NCBI GenBank assembly: GCA_965263325.1
Contig: CBDHGY010000002.1
Location: forward strand, 930,001-994,000
Direction: 5' to 3'
Origin: CBDHGY01 sp965263325
GTDB taxonomy: Bacteria > Pseudomonadota > Alphaproteobacteria > Caulobacterales > Hyphomonadaceae
DNA length: 64,000 bases
The translations under genes and the position numbers were made by a program. The stretch's first letter is position 1, and every line of letters begins with the position of its first letter. The notes below the pieces were generated by a model that was given only the letters and a program-made list of their open reading frames with translations, was not told the DNA's origin and searched no databases. Positions 54,858-63,873 of the stretch are shown piece after piece.

Positions 54858-55669
54858 GCGCAGCGCTGACGACGCATCGCCGCACTGTTGCGAAGCTGGA
54901 GGAACGGACCGACTTTATCCGCGCTCATGGCACTGGCATGTAGAAAGCCCTGCACTTCGTAGCACCCAAGCTCACTGAGCACATCTTCCTGACTTGGTGT
55001 TTCAACACCAACGGCCGTAACAAAAAGATTCATAGACGTGCACAAATTGACAAGCGCACTGACGATCGACTGATCGGCATGATCGCGGTCCAAACCAGCA
55101 ATAAAAGAGCGGTCGATTTTGACGCGGTCAAATGAGGCCGCTTTCAACACACCAAGCGATGATGCGTTTCCGCCGAAATCATCTATGACGATGTTCACGC
55201 CAAGATCGCTGAGCTCTGCCAGGCGGGTTTCGCTGATCACAGGGTCACTGACCAGAGTGGCTTCGGTAAATTCGAGTTCGAGGCTACGAGCACTGAAATT
55301 TGTCCGGCGCAGTACGCGCGCAAGCGTCGGCACAAACGCATCGCTGAAGAACTGAGCGGTTGATACATTCACCGCCAGCCGCAAATTAGGTGACTCTTTT
55401 TGCCAGTTTGACGCTGCATGGCAGGCGCTTTGGAAAACAAAATTTGTGAAGTCATCAACCAGATCGCACTGTTCAACAAGCGGCAAAAACTCTGCCGGAG
55501 ATATCCAACCATATTTTTTAGTCTCCCAGCGAGACAGGGCTTCAAATCCCGTTACCTGCTGGCAAATCGAATTCACAAATGGCTGGTAGTGAGTTGTAAT
55601 TTGCCCGCCTGCTAAAGCGCGGCGAAACAAATCTTCGCGGATATCCCGATCCAGTTTGGAGAAGCTCAT
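54854..55669 (-). CDS. Stand-alone EAL-domain protein
   Basis: EAL domains hydrolyse cyclic di-GMP or act as receptors for it. Most catalytic residues are present in this 271-residue single-domain protein: FEALSRWE (EAL and Arg), LAVNVSTAQF (Asn), LELEFTEATL (Glu), VIDDFGG (two Asp), RVKIDRSFI (Lys), VGVET (Glu) and EVQGF (Gln). Loop 6, normally DDFGTGYSSL, reads DDFGGNASSL, which may weaken metal and dimer function. There is no signal-input domain, so activity is probably controlled by expression or partners. Confidence 0.9.
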   Translation of the reverse strand: MSFSKLDRDIREDLFRRALAGGQITTHYQPFVNSICQQVTGFEALSRWETKKYGWISPAEFLPLVEQCDLVDDFTNFVFQSACHAASNWQKESPNLRLAVNVSTAQFFSDAFVPTLARVLRRTNFSARSLELEFTEATLVSDPVISETRLAELSDLGVNIVIDDFGGNASSLGVLKAASFDRVKIDRSFIAGLDRDHADQSIVSALVNLCTSMNLFVTAVGVETPSQEDVLSELGCYEVQGFLHASAMSADKVGPFLQLRNSAAMRRQRCA

Positions 55670-55786
55670 AAACGACCCTTCCTCTTTTTCCCTAAGGTAG
55701 AATAAACTGATTTGACTTTCCGTTTACTAAAAACCTTGGTCGAAACTGGGCGATAGCCTTAATTATTGGATAATATGTAAGAGAGA

Positions 55787-55863
55787 TGGCGACCCCGGCA
55801 GGATTCGAACCTGCGACCGTCGGATTAGAAGTCCGGTGCTCTATCCAGCTGAGCTACGGGGCC
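55787..55863 (-). tRNA. tRNA-Arg (anticodon TCT)
   Basis: The minus strand folds as a 77-base tRNA with encoded CCA. Acceptor GGCCCCG pairs with CGGGGTC, including one G-T pair. The anticodon loop is CTTCTAA, and the T-arm contains GGTTCGAATCC. It lies about 120 bases upstream of the EAL gene on the same strand. Confidence 0.95.
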
Positions 55864-55873
55864 AATGAGTATG

Positions 55874-56179
55874 TCAGTGAGTCCAGGGCTGCTTACGATT
55901 TGTGGCAAAATTCTCGGCATACGATTTTACCAACCGCTTTGTTTCTCGCGCTTCTTCCACCACAAAATCCAACCCTTCGCGCTTTGCATAAGCAATCGCT
56001 TTCTCGCGCGTATCGAATTCTAGCCTCACCTGTCCATCAGTATCGTTAACGCTGGTCCAGCCCATAACGGGGTCCGTGCTACGCTTGGCATCGGATGGCA
56101 GCTCGAGCACCCAATGAGCGGTTTTAGCACGGCCAGACTGCATAGCCGACTTTGAGGGGCGATAAATCCGTGCGGTCAT
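55874..56179 (-). CDS. NDUFS4-like accessory subunit of NADH dehydrogenase (complex I)
   Basis: A protein of about 101 residues matching the ETC complex I subunit family (PF04800), the bacterial relative of mitochondrial NDUFS4 (18 kDa). In alphaproteobacteria it associates with the peripheral arm of complex I. Visible features are ARIYRPSKSAMQSGRAKTAHW, the conserved PVMGWTSVNDTDGQVRLEF and FDTREKAIAYAKREGLDF. The ATG at 56177-56179 is preferred to 56200. It lies between tRNA-Arg and tRNA-Pro, far from the nuo operon, as is usual for this gene. Confidence 0.92.
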   Translation of the reverse strand: MTARIYRPSKSAMQSGRAKTAHWVLELPSDAKRSTDPVMGWTSVNDTDGQVRLEFDTREKAIAYAKREGLDFVVEEARETKRLVKSYAENFATNRKQPWTH

Positions 56180-56203
56180 TGGGCAAAGCCCTCCTAACAA
56201 GAA

Positions 56204-56280
<77 letters not shown>

Positions 56281-56324
56281 GAACGCTTCAAATATGCTGG
56301 AGCGGCGATTGGCGCAAGCCTCAA

Positions 56325-56759
56325 TCAGCTTTTTGGCACTCGCTTCATCAGGCGAAATAACCCATCCGCCTGCGCCACGCAGCGGCCAGAAGCAGCGACC
56401 AGCGGCGTTCTGACATGCGCAATTCCATCAGAAACAAGAACTGGCTCCGGCCGAGCTTCAACCCAAGCGCCTTTTCTAACAATATCGAGATACTCCATTG
56501 TCAGCTTTAAAGTGACTGACAATCGGCGCGTTTCACTCCACACCGCCCATGCCAGAGAACTGTCCGCAAAAGCGCTCATCATGCCACCGTGCAGGAAACC
56601 CATTCCATTGCAATGACGATCAAGTACATAGAACCCTGAGCGTAAGTCTCCGTCAGCGCTTGCTCGGAATGTCGGTCCATTGTGCAGAGTAAATGCGCCG
56701 CGTGAGTTTGTAGGAGCAAATCCGGCTGGAGGAAGTTGCTGCTGAGCCCTGTCACTCAT
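56325..56759 (-). CDS. PaaI-family hotdog thioesterase
   Basis: A 144-residue single hotdog-fold protein. The family motif is GMGFLHGGMMSAFADSSLAWA (HGG with the Asp four residues on), followed by the SVTLKLTMEYLDIVRKGAW strand set typical of acyl-CoA thioesterases. The substrate acyl group is not known. Its start overlaps the end of the DUF192 gene by 8 bases. Confidence 0.88.
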   Translation of the reverse strand: MSDRAQQQLPPAGFAPTNSRGAFTLHNGPTFRASADGDLRSGFYVLDRHCNGMGFLHGGMMSAFADSSLAWAVWSETRRLSVTLKLTMEYLDIVRKGAWVEARPEPVLVSDGIAHVRTPLVAASGRCVAQADGLFRLMKRVPKS

Positions 56760-57225
56760 TATTGCCGATGAGCTCGTGGCGCACGGTGTCTCCCGGCTTT
56801 ATACCGAGGATGCTCGACTGCCCGCCTTTAATTTCCAGCACAAATGAGACGTTCACACCCGGCGAAATATTCCGCTCGGAAAGTGGTACAGCATTGTGCG
56901 CGATTGCCATGACTTCGCCGGAAGAGCTCAAGAATAGCAGATCGAGCGAAACCAGAGTATTGCGCATGAAAAAGTTGGGAATGCGCGCTTCGCCCAGATC
57001 GAACAGCATCCCAACATCCGCGGCCATTTCCGGCCGATGCATCATACCCGTGGAAATTTCTTCTTGCGTGGTTGCCAGCTCAACTGTGAAGGCATGCGCG
57101 GTCTCACCACTTTCGATCGTAAGCGGCGATGAATAATCGGTCTCGACAACAACCGGTTGCTCTTCCTGAGCAAAAGCGAATGCCGAGAAAACAATAGTGA
57201 TAGCGACTATAAAATATTTGATCAT
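56752..57225 (-). CDS. Exported DUF192 family protein
   Basis: A 157-residue protein with a signal peptide (MIKYFIVAITIVFSAFAFA). The DUF192 fold follows: FTVELATTQEEISTGMMHRPEM, MLFDLGEARIPNFFMRNTLVSLD and the C-terminal VLEIKGGQSSILGIKPGDTV. The function of the family is not established. The ATG at 57223-57225 was chosen because it gives a clean signal peptide; an earlier in-frame start at 57261 would disrupt it. It lies between the two-domain cold-shock gene and the thioesterase on the same strand. Confidence 0.88.
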   Translation of the reverse strand: MIKYFIVAITIVFSAFAFAQEEQPVVVETDYSSPLTIESGETAHAFTVELATTQEEISTGMMHRPEMAADVGMLFDLGEARIPNFFMRNTLVSLDLLFLSSSGEVMAIAHNAVPLSERNISPGVNVSFVLEIKGGQSSILGIKPGDTVRHELIGNNE

Positions 57226-57270
57226 GGAAACTGAACTAGCGAAGCTGCGCTGTTCGGGCAAGCGGCATCA

Positions 57271-57786
57271 TCAGGGCTTCTTGATAAGAGTGACGTGCTC
57301 GCCTTTCGAGCCGCTTTCAATGCAAGCGAGTAATTTCTCGCCGGTCTCAATTTCTTCAATCCCCGCCTGACGCAGAACGACAATATGAACAAACAGATCA
57401 TCAAGATTGCCAGGGCGCTGCACAAACCCATATCCGCGCGCTCGATTGAACCATTTCACGACCACTGGCTCGAAAACCTGCGCTTCGCCGGTTTCTTTTG
57501 CGATGGACCGACGTGGACGATCCATCTCAACAATGTTCACAGCCTGCCACCCGCGTTGACGGCGCAGTGCACCGCAAACAATCCGAGCGCCCTCATCGGC
57601 GGCCGTTTCACCGTATTCGCGAAGCACGGAGATGTGTAGCAAAACATCTTCCCCGATTGGCACTTCAGCGCTCTCCGGCACAATAAAGCCAAACCCCTTG
57701 ACCATATCAAACCATTTCACATGGCCGATCACCCGTACGGGCTCTTCTTGTGGTTTAGCCTCTTCGTTTCGAAGTGGTTCCGTCAT
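57271..57786 (-). CDS. Protein with two cold-shock domains
   Basis: A 171-residue protein with two cold-shock domains, a form characteristic of alphaproteobacteria. Domain 1 has GHVKWFDMVKGFGFIVPES and DVLLHISVLRE; domain 2 has VVKWFNRARGYGFVQRPG and DLFVHIVVLRQ. Both keep the RNP-1 and RNP-2 aromatic residues. The ATG at 57784-57786 is used; an in-frame GTG lies two codons earlier. It probably binds single-stranded nucleic acid; the role of the paired domains is not known. Confidence 0.92.
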   Translation of the reverse strand: MTEPLRNEEAKPQEEPVRVIGHVKWFDMVKGFGFIVPESAEVPIGEDVLLHISVLREYGETAADEGARIVCGALRRQRGWQAVNIVEMDRPRRSIAKETGEAQVFEPVVVKWFNRARGYGFVQRPGNLDDLFVHIVVLRQAGIEEIETGEKLLACIESGSKGEHVTLIKKP

Positions 57787-57885
57787 CAACACTCATACCC
57801 CTTATGGGCGACACTAAGCTGCTGTAACACACTTGTCACGTTATCAGTTACATTCAATGCAAAATTGTTTTGGGTGAGGACGAAA

Positions 57886-57960
57886 TGGCACTCCCTAGGG
57901 GAATCGAACCCCTCTTTCCAGGTTGAAAACCTGGCGTCCTAACCGATAGACGAAGGGAGC
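57886..57960 (-). tRNA. tRNA-Glu (anticodon TTC)
   Basis: The minus strand folds as a 75-base tRNA with encoded CCA. Acceptor GCTCCCT pairs with AGGGAGT. The anticodon stem CCAGG/CCTGG holds the loop TTTTCAA, and the T-arm contains GGTTCGATTCC. It lies between recJ and the cold-shock gene. Confidence 0.95.
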
Positions 57961-58021
57961 GCACTGCTTCGGAAAGGGCGATATATACGTCGCTGACGGG
58001 CTAATCAAGCCGTTTTGTGCC

Positions 58022-59806
58022 TTATGCGGGCGCTGCGTCCATTAGCTCAAACTGCACGCGTCGGCGGCCGTTCCATTCATCGGCCTTCAAGCGCCCGACA
58101 ATATGATGTTTTCCGCCGTTTATAAGCGCTGCACCAAGCGGATCATCGGCGCATCGCCAGGCAATACCGTCTATCCGTCCGCTCGAGTCTTCGGCTGCAA
58201 ACCGCACATGATTTGCGCCAACGCGCCGCGCGCCAGATATGTGAACGTCTTTCAATCCGAAAACAGGTTGCGGCGCTCCCGCGCCAAATGGCCCAATTTC
58301 TTCAATTTTTTCCACGAATTCAGTCGTCGCAGCTCCAATCGACATCACGGCATCGACATCCAGCCCCCGCGCCGCTGATAGCTCAGACCGAAAGGCTGCA
58401 ACATGCTCATTCAGCCAATGAGCGAAACCGGGGATATCAGCTGGATCTACGCTTAATCCGCCAGCCATAGCATGACCGCCGCCTGATATGATTATACCGT
58501 CGCGCGCCGCTGCGGCGATTGCGTCGCCAATATTTACACCGCGAACTGATCTCGCGGACCCTTTTGCCACAGGGCCAAGCCCTTCTCCCCAACCAATACA
58601 AACTGCTGGCAGATGGAATTTGTCTTTCAAACGACCCGCTATGATCCCGATAACCCCCGGGTGCCACCCTTCGCCAGCGGCTACAATTACAGATTGTTTA
58701 GAATTCTCTTCAAGCGACTTTTCAGCCTGCTTTGTCGCCTCTTCGAGGATGAGTGATTCGACAGCCTTTCGTTGATCGTTGAGCGCGTGGAGCTTTTCAG
58801 CCAGCCCGATTGCTTCTGAACGATCATCTGTTGCCAGTAACTTTGCAGCGAGCCAGGGATCACCAATACGCCCGCCTGCGTTCAGGCGCGGCCCCAGCAC
58901 AAACGTCGCATGATAAACTGAATTTATCTCGCCAATTCCTGCAACGTCAGCAAGCGCGCGAATTCCTGCATTTTGTCCCGCGCTCATGATTTTGAGACCT
59001 TGTCTCGCAAACGCACGGTTCACCCCTTTCAGCGGGGCCATATCGCAAAGCGTTCCGAGTGCGGCGAGATCAAGCCATTGCATCAGGTCCGGCGCGCCGC
59101 TTTCCGGTGCTTGGCCGCGCTTCGCGGCAAGCCGGTTCATGGCTGCTGCAAAAACAAATGCTACGCCTGCACCGGCCAAGTGCCCCTGCCCCGATTTATC
59201 ATCGGGGCGGTTTGGGTTCACAAGCGCTGCGCATGGGGGAAGCGCCCCTTGCATCAGATGATGATCAAGCACGATGATCGGCAAATCGATTTCTGCGGCA
59301 CGGGCTAAAGCTTCTCGCGCGGCCGCTCCGCAATCAACCGTGATAACGAGTTCTGTTCCGATAGATTTCAAATGATCGAATGCTTCGGGGCTTGGACCAT
59401 ATCCCTCGGTCAGGCGGTCAGGGACATAGAGTCCAAGTTCCTGCCCCCAGGCACGAAAATACCGTGTCAAAATCGCTGACGCAGTTCCTCCGTCTACATC
59501 GTAATCTGCAAAACAAACGACGCGCTTTCCTGACAAAAGAGCATCCAGCGTAAGTTCGGCCGCCTTGTCCATGTCTTCAAAGCTGGACGGATCAGGAAAT
59601 GTGTCTCGAAGCTTCGGCGTTAAAAATCCCGCAACCTCATCCGGCAAAATTCCTCGCCCGACTAGCAAACGCGCCAGTATGTCAGAACCATCTAGTTGCG
59701 CAGATAGGGCGCGCAGCGCACCCTCATCGACTTTTCTGAGTTCCCAGTACCGGTCACACAACGACCGGCCAACATCCAACAAATACCGGCCGGCAGGATC
59801 AGACAT
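58022..59806 (-). CDS. recJ: Single-stranded-DNA exonuclease RecJ
   Basis: RecJ degrades single-stranded DNA 5' to 3' in recombination and mismatch repair. The 594-residue protein has the DHH phosphoesterase motifs: CFADYDVDGGTASAIL, LVITVDCGAAAREAL and IIVLDHHLMQG. DHHA1 motifs follow, including the GWHPGVIGIIAGRL and GGGHAMAGGL stretches, with a C-terminal OB-type domain. The start is 8 bases after the glpX stop, so both are probably in one operon with hom and the aminotransferase gene. Confidence 0.96.
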   Translation of the reverse strand: MSDPAGRYLLDVGRSLCDRYWELRKVDEGALRALSAQLDGSDILARLLVGRGILPDEVAGFLTPKLRDTFPDPSSFEDMDKAAELTLDALLSGKRVVCFADYDVDGGTASAILTRYFRAWGQELGLYVPDRLTEGYGPSPEAFDHLKSIGTELVITVDCGAAAREALARAAEIDLPIIVLDHHLMQGALPPCAALVNPNRPDDKSGQGHLAGAGVAFVFAAAMNRLAAKRGQAPESGAPDLMQWLDLAALGTLCDMAPLKGVNRAFARQGLKIMSAGQNAGIRALADVAGIGEINSVYHATFVLGPRLNAGGRIGDPWLAAKLLATDDRSEAIGLAEKLHALNDQRKAVESLILEEATKQAEKSLEENSKQSVIVAAGEGWHPGVIGIIAGRLKDKFHLPAVCIGWGEGLGPVAKGSARSVRGVNIGDAIAAAARDGIIISGGGHAMAGGLSVDPADIPGFAHWLNEHVAAFRSELSAARGLDVDAVMSIGAATTEFVEKIEEIGPFGAGAPQPVFGLKDVHISGARRVGANHVRFAAEDSSGRIDGIAWRCADDPLGAALINGGKHHIVGRLKADEWNGRRRVQFELMDAAPA

Positions 59807-59813
59807 GCGCGCG

Positions 59814-60767
59814 CTAAGTATTGCGGCGCGAAAGAACTTTCCGCACCATTCCGTCAGCAGAGCTCATCACCAAGGTGTGCGTGTATACGTGGCCATTTTC
59901 GAAGCGCACACCATCAACGAGCCCGCCATCTGTCACGCCGGTGGCGACAAATACGGTTTCGCTTGATGCCATTTCATGCAGATCATACTTGCGGTCGAAA
60001 TCCGTTATGCCTGTCCGTGCTGCACGTTCGCGTTCATCATCATTACGGAAAACAAGCCGTGACTGCATTTGCCCGCCAATACATTTGAGCGCAGCAGCGG
60101 CGAGAACGCCCTCCGGCGCGCCACCTTGGCCGAGGTAGATATCAATACCCGTCGCTTTATCGGTCGTGTTTATTACGCCTGCCACATCTCCATCGCTAAT
60201 CAGCGCAACCCGGCACCCCAATGATCTCAAATCGCTTAGAATTTCAGCATGACGCGGGCGATCGAGAACACAGGCTGTCACGTCTTTAGGATCAACACCT
60301 TTCGCTTTGGCAATCGCTTTAACATTGTCTGACGGAGAAGCGTCGAGATCGATGATTCCCGGCTCATAGCCGCCGCCAATAGCAATCTTATCCATATATG
60401 TATCTGGAGCATGAAGCAGGCCTCCGCGGGGCGCAACCGCCAGCACTGCGAGTGCATTTGCCATAGCTTTCGCCGTGAGAGTCGTGCCCTCTAGCGGATC
60501 TAACGCGATATCAATTCCCGGACCAGACCCAGTGCCGACTTCTTCACCAATATAAAGCATTGGAGCTTCGTCGCGCTCGCCTTCACCAATAACGATACGA
60601 CCTTGCATCTCGACAGCATTCAGCGCCGTGCGCATCGCATCGACCGCCGCCTGGTCCGCTTGCTTTTCATTTCCGCGCCCTACCTCATGAGACGCCGCGA
60701 TCGCTGCAAGTTCGCCTACACGCACCATTGCATCAGCGATGCCTGGCACCAGGATACTATCGGTCAT
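59814..60767 (-). CDS. glpX: Class II fructose-1,6-bisphosphatase GlpX
   Basis: A gluconeogenic enzyme removing the 1-phosphate of fructose 1,6-bisphosphate. The 317-residue protein shows the class II pattern: GRGNEKQADQAAVDAMR, IVIGEGERDEAPMLYIGEEVG, the metal-binding DPLEGTTLTAKAMANALAVL, and VALISDGDVAGVI. Length is normal. The gene lies between hom and recJ on one strand, an arrangement common in alphaproteobacteria. Confidence 0.95.
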   Translation of the reverse strand: MTDSILVPGIADAMVRVGELAAIAASHEVGRGNEKQADQAAVDAMRTALNAVEMQGRIVIGEGERDEAPMLYIGEEVGTGSGPGIDIALDPLEGTTLTAKAMANALAVLAVAPRGGLLHAPDTYMDKIAIGGGYEPGIIDLDASPSDNVKAIAKAKGVDPKDVTACVLDRPRHAEILSDLRSLGCRVALISDGDVAGVINTTDKATGIDIYLGQGGAPEGVLAAAALKCIGGQMQSRLVFRNDDERERAARTGITDFDRKYDLHEMASSETVFVATGVTDGGLVDGVRFENGHVYTHTLVMSSADGMVRKVLSRRNT

Positions 60768-60814
60768 TAAACCCCCTTTATTTGCGCGAATGGCAATTTC
60801 AGAATCGTTACTAT

Positions 60815-62098
60815 TTAGACTTCGGTCTCGATACGGATTAGTCGCGGCGCGTCAACGCTTGTCTCCAATTCGGCTAGACGTGAGACAGCGCTGTCAATTT
60901 CCGCTCGACTACAAACATGCGTGACAATCGCGATTGGAGCCGCCCCGTCCTCATCTGCAGAGTCCTGAAGCAGCTTGTCTACAGACACCCCTGCGCCTGC
61001 AAGCGTTTCCGACAAACTCGCCAAAGCGCCTGACTGATCTGCAAGGCGGGCGCGGAGAAAAAATGCCGAACGCTCATCATCGGCGCCAGACACAAATGGA
61101 CGGCGCATATCAGAGCCGCTGCGACCAAATGCCGGACGCACTCCAGGTCGAAACAGTTTTGCAACATCCCCCATCACGGCGCTCGCGGTCGGACCCGCGC
61201 CAGCTCCTGGTCCGGTGAGTGTAACAGCTCCCAGCGGATCGCCTTCGATACGAACCGTATTGAGTGAGCCGTTTACGCGTGCGAGTGGATGGTCAATCCC
61301 GAGCGCCATCGGAGCCACGCGGCACACAACGCCCTCTTCCGTTAACACACCCTCGGCAATCAATTTGACCCGGTATCCGAGACGGTCTGCCAATTTAAGG
61401 TCGAGAAGTTCGATTTCATCGACGCCTGACACACTTACCCGTGAGAAATCGAGATCTCCGGAAAATGCAATTGCTGACAATATGGCCGCCTTGTGAGCGG
61501 CGTCCATTCCCGACACGTCAAGCGTTGGATCTGCCTCTGCATAGCCGAGACGTTGTGCCTCATCGAGCACATCTTCGTAGGATCGATTTCCTTTGAGCAT
61601 CTCGGTTGTCAGGAAGTTGCATGTGCCATTCAAAATACCGGAAACGCGGCGCACCTCAATTCCAGACAGCGAATCCCTCAGAACACGAACAACTGGTATG
61701 CCGCCGGCAACCGCAGCCTCAAACAGCAAATCGACGCCTTGCTCTTCGGCGAGTTTTGCGAGTGCCAATCCGTGCTCGGCAATCAGCGCCTTATTCGCAG
61801 TTACAACCGGTTTGCCGGCTCGCAAGGCAGCCTCGACTGCCACTTTGGCCGGGCCATCTGATCCACCGATCAACTCGACGAACACATCCACTTCGTCATG
61901 AGTAGCAAGCGCTGCTGCGTCGTCAAACCACTCATAGGGCGTTATATCGACTGGGCGATTCCGACCTTTCGAGCGCGCTGTCACGCCCGTTACGGAAACA
62001 CGCCCCGGAAGCCGAAGCCGCTCTTGGCGCTCAACAAGATCGATTAAACCGCATCCAACATTGCCGAGACCGGCTATACCCAATTTCAAAGGCCCCAC
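60815..62098 (-). CDS. hom: Homoserine dehydrogenase
   Basis: The enzyme reduces aspartate semialdehyde to homoserine on the way to threonine and methionine. The 427-residue protein has the NAD(P) loop GIAGLGNVGCGLIDLVE, KPVVTANKALIAEHG and the catalytic region ILNGTCNFLTTEM and LGYAEADPTLDVSGMDAAHK. A C-terminal ACT domain (about residues 345-420, LADQSGALASLSETLAGAGVS) should give feedback control by threonine. It follows the aminotransferase gene by 23 bases. Confidence 0.96.
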   Translation of the reverse strand: MGPLKLGIAGLGNVGCGLIDLVERQERLRLPGRVSVTGVTARSKGRNRPVDITPYEWFDDAAALATHDEVDVFVELIGGSDGPAKVAVEAALRAGKPVVTANKALIAEHGLALAKLAEEQGVDLLFEAAVAGGIPVVRVLRDSLSGIEVRRVSGILNGTCNFLTTEMLKGNRSYEDVLDEAQRLGYAEADPTLDVSGMDAAHKAAILSAIAFSGDLDFSRVSVSGVDEIELLDLKLADRLGYRVKLIAEGVLTEEGVVCRVAPMALGIDHPLARVNGSLNTVRIEGDPLGAVTLTGPGAGAGPTASAVMGDVAKLFRPGVRPAFGRSGSDMRRPFVSGADDERSAFFLRARLADQSGALASLSETLAGAGVSVDKLLQDSADEDGAAPIAIVTHVCSRAEIDSAVSRLAELETSVDAPRLIRIETEV

Positions 62099-62121
62099 GC
62101 CCTCATCCTCTCTTTTCTAAA

Positions 62122-63324
62122 TTATTCAGCGGCTGCTTGCGCACTCACGCCGCGCTTTTCCATAAATTTGCGGATATTGCGAGCCGCTTGGCGAATACGC
62201 TGTTCATTCTCGACCAGTGCTATTCGAACATATCCTTCGCCCTGCTCACCAAATCCTGTACCCGGCGCGACCGCCACATGCGCTTCCTCGATAAGCTGCA
62301 TTGTAAAATCAAGGCTTCCCGCGTCGCGGAATATATCCGGGATCGGAGCCCAGGCGAACATACTGGCCGCCGGAGATGGAACGTCCCACCCAGCGCGCGT
62401 GAAGCTCTCAACCAGCACATCTCGTCTGGAACGATAGATCTCGCGCGTTTCATCCACGCAATCTTGAGGCCCATCAAGCGCGGCAGCGGCGGCGACCTGT
62501 ATCGGCGTATACGCTCCGTAGTCGAGATACGATTTTACCCGCGCAAGCGCGGAGACGAGTTGCTCATTTCCAGCGACAAAACCCACGCGCCACCCTGCCA
62601 TGGAATATGTCTTAGACATCGTCGTGGTCTCCACGGCAATATCCTTGGCACCTTCAACCTGAAGAATAGATGGCGTCGGACCCTCGAAATAGATTTCATT
62701 GTAAGCAAGATCAGACAGGATCCAGATGTTGTGTTTTTTCGCAAACGCCACGGCTTCTCGGTAGAAGTCCAGGTCGCATACGGCTGCCGTCGGATTTGAG
62801 GGGTAGCATAGCACCATAGCCGTTGGCGCGGGATTACAGAATTTGATGGCACGCGAGAGGTTCGATAAATATTGCTCAGGCGTTTGCGCAGGAACCGGCT
62901 TGATCGATGCACCAGCAATAATGAACCCGAAATGGTGAAGCGGATAGGACGGGTCTGGCGCAAGAATGATGTCGCCAGGTGCACTAATGGCCTGAGCGAG
63001 ATTTGCGAACCCTTCTTTTGATCCGAGCGTGACGATAACTTCGCGATCCTTGTCGACCTCCACATCCCAGCGGCGCTTGTAATAGTCCGACACGGCGCGG
63101 CGCAGCCCACGAATTCCGCGTGATGCTGAATAACCATGAACATTTGGACGCTGCGCTGTTTCGATCAGCTTGTCGACGATGTGTTTTGGAGTCGGCAAAT
63201 CGGGATTGCCCATGCCGAGATCGATAATATCTGCCCCGTCAGCGCGAAGGGCCGCTTTCTTTCGATTTACCTGCTCAAAGACGTAGGGCGGGAGTCGGCG
63301 AATTTTGTGAAAATCAGGAGCCAT
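62122..63324 (-). CDS. Class I aminotransferase (AlaC / LL-diaminopimelate aminotransferase-like)
   Basis: A 400-residue PLP enzyme. It has the N-terminal IDLGMGNPDLPTPKHIVDKL, the phosphate-binding Gly region (VTLGSKEGFANLAQA) and CYPSNPTAAVCDLDFY. The PLP Lys is in TTTMSKTYSMAGWRVGFVAG, and the substrate Arg is near EGYVRIALVE. It is often annotated as alanine or LL-diaminopimelate aminotransferase; sequence alone does not decide. The neighbour hom links it to aspartate-family amino acids, and argC lies just beyond. Confidence 0.92.
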   Translation of the reverse strand: MAPDFHKIRRLPPYVFEQVNRKKAALRADGADIIDLGMGNPDLPTPKHIVDKLIETAQRPNVHGYSASRGIRGLRRAVSDYYKRRWDVEVDKDREVIVTLGSKEGFANLAQAISAPGDIILAPDPSYPLHHFGFIIAGASIKPVPAQTPEQYLSNLSRAIKFCNPAPTAMVLCYPSNPTAAVCDLDFYREAVAFAKKHNIWILSDLAYNEIYFEGPTPSILQVEGAKDIAVETTTMSKTYSMAGWRVGFVAGNEQLVSALARVKSYLDYGAYTPIQVAAAAALDGPQDCVDETREIYRSRRDVLVESFTRAGWDVPSPAASMFAWAPIPDIFRDAGSLDFTMQLIEEAHVAVAPGTGFGEQGEGYVRIALVENEQRIRQAARNIRKFMEKRGVSAQAAAE

Positions 63325-63348
63325 TTTGCTCTCTCAGGTCCGTCTAGG

Positions 63349-63777
63349 TCAGCGCTCTTCTGCGCGTTTGAATTTTTCTTTAATGCGGTCAACATCGGAA
63401 GGCTTCAAAAATAAATCTCGATCTGTGCCTGTCGGCGCGGGGCCGCTGCGCGCGAGTTTCGCAATGAGCTCAGCTTTCAGCGCACGAACTTCAACATCGG
63501 TTGTCACGGGTGTTGTCGCGCGCGGATGGGTCGAGAACAATTTACGTGCTTTCGCGACGTCTCTCCGCGATAATCTGATTGATCGGTTTGAACCTCTGAG
63601 TTCTTCAGCGGACAAAGCCGGCATTGAGCCAAGATTCGGATACCCTTCCCCGACAATCTCTGTCTTCGCTGAATCGTACCATTCGGGTGCTTCAGCCGCC
63701 GCTTGCCTGGCTTTATCAAAAGAGTTTGCGCACCCGGTTATGAGCAAAAGCGAGAGTACCAAAGCAATGTATTTCAT
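63349..63777 (-). CDS. Small lipoprotein of unknown function
   Basis: A 142-residue protein with a lipoprotein signal, MKYIALVLSLLLITGC (Cys16). A mostly helical basic body follows, with SAEELRGSNRSIRLSRRDVAKA and a Lys/Arg/Glu-rich end. No known motif is seen. It probably sits in the outer or inner membrane by its lipid and is co-transcribed with the aminotransferase gene, which starts 24 bases after its stop. Confidence 0.75.
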   Translation of the reverse strand: MKYIALVLSLLLITGCANSFDKARQAAAEAPEWYDSAKTEIVGEGYPNLGSMPALSAEELRGSNRSIRLSRRDVAKARKLFSTHPRATTPVTTDVEVRALKAELIAKLARSGPAPTGTDRDLFLKPSDVDRIKEKFKRAEER

Positions 63778-63873
63778 GGGATTTACGCCTCTTTGACTCG
63801 CTCGAACGTCTTCTATTCTCTACTCTTACCGGTGTTTGTTCGTGTGTCGAACCCTTGATTCGCTCAAGGACCC

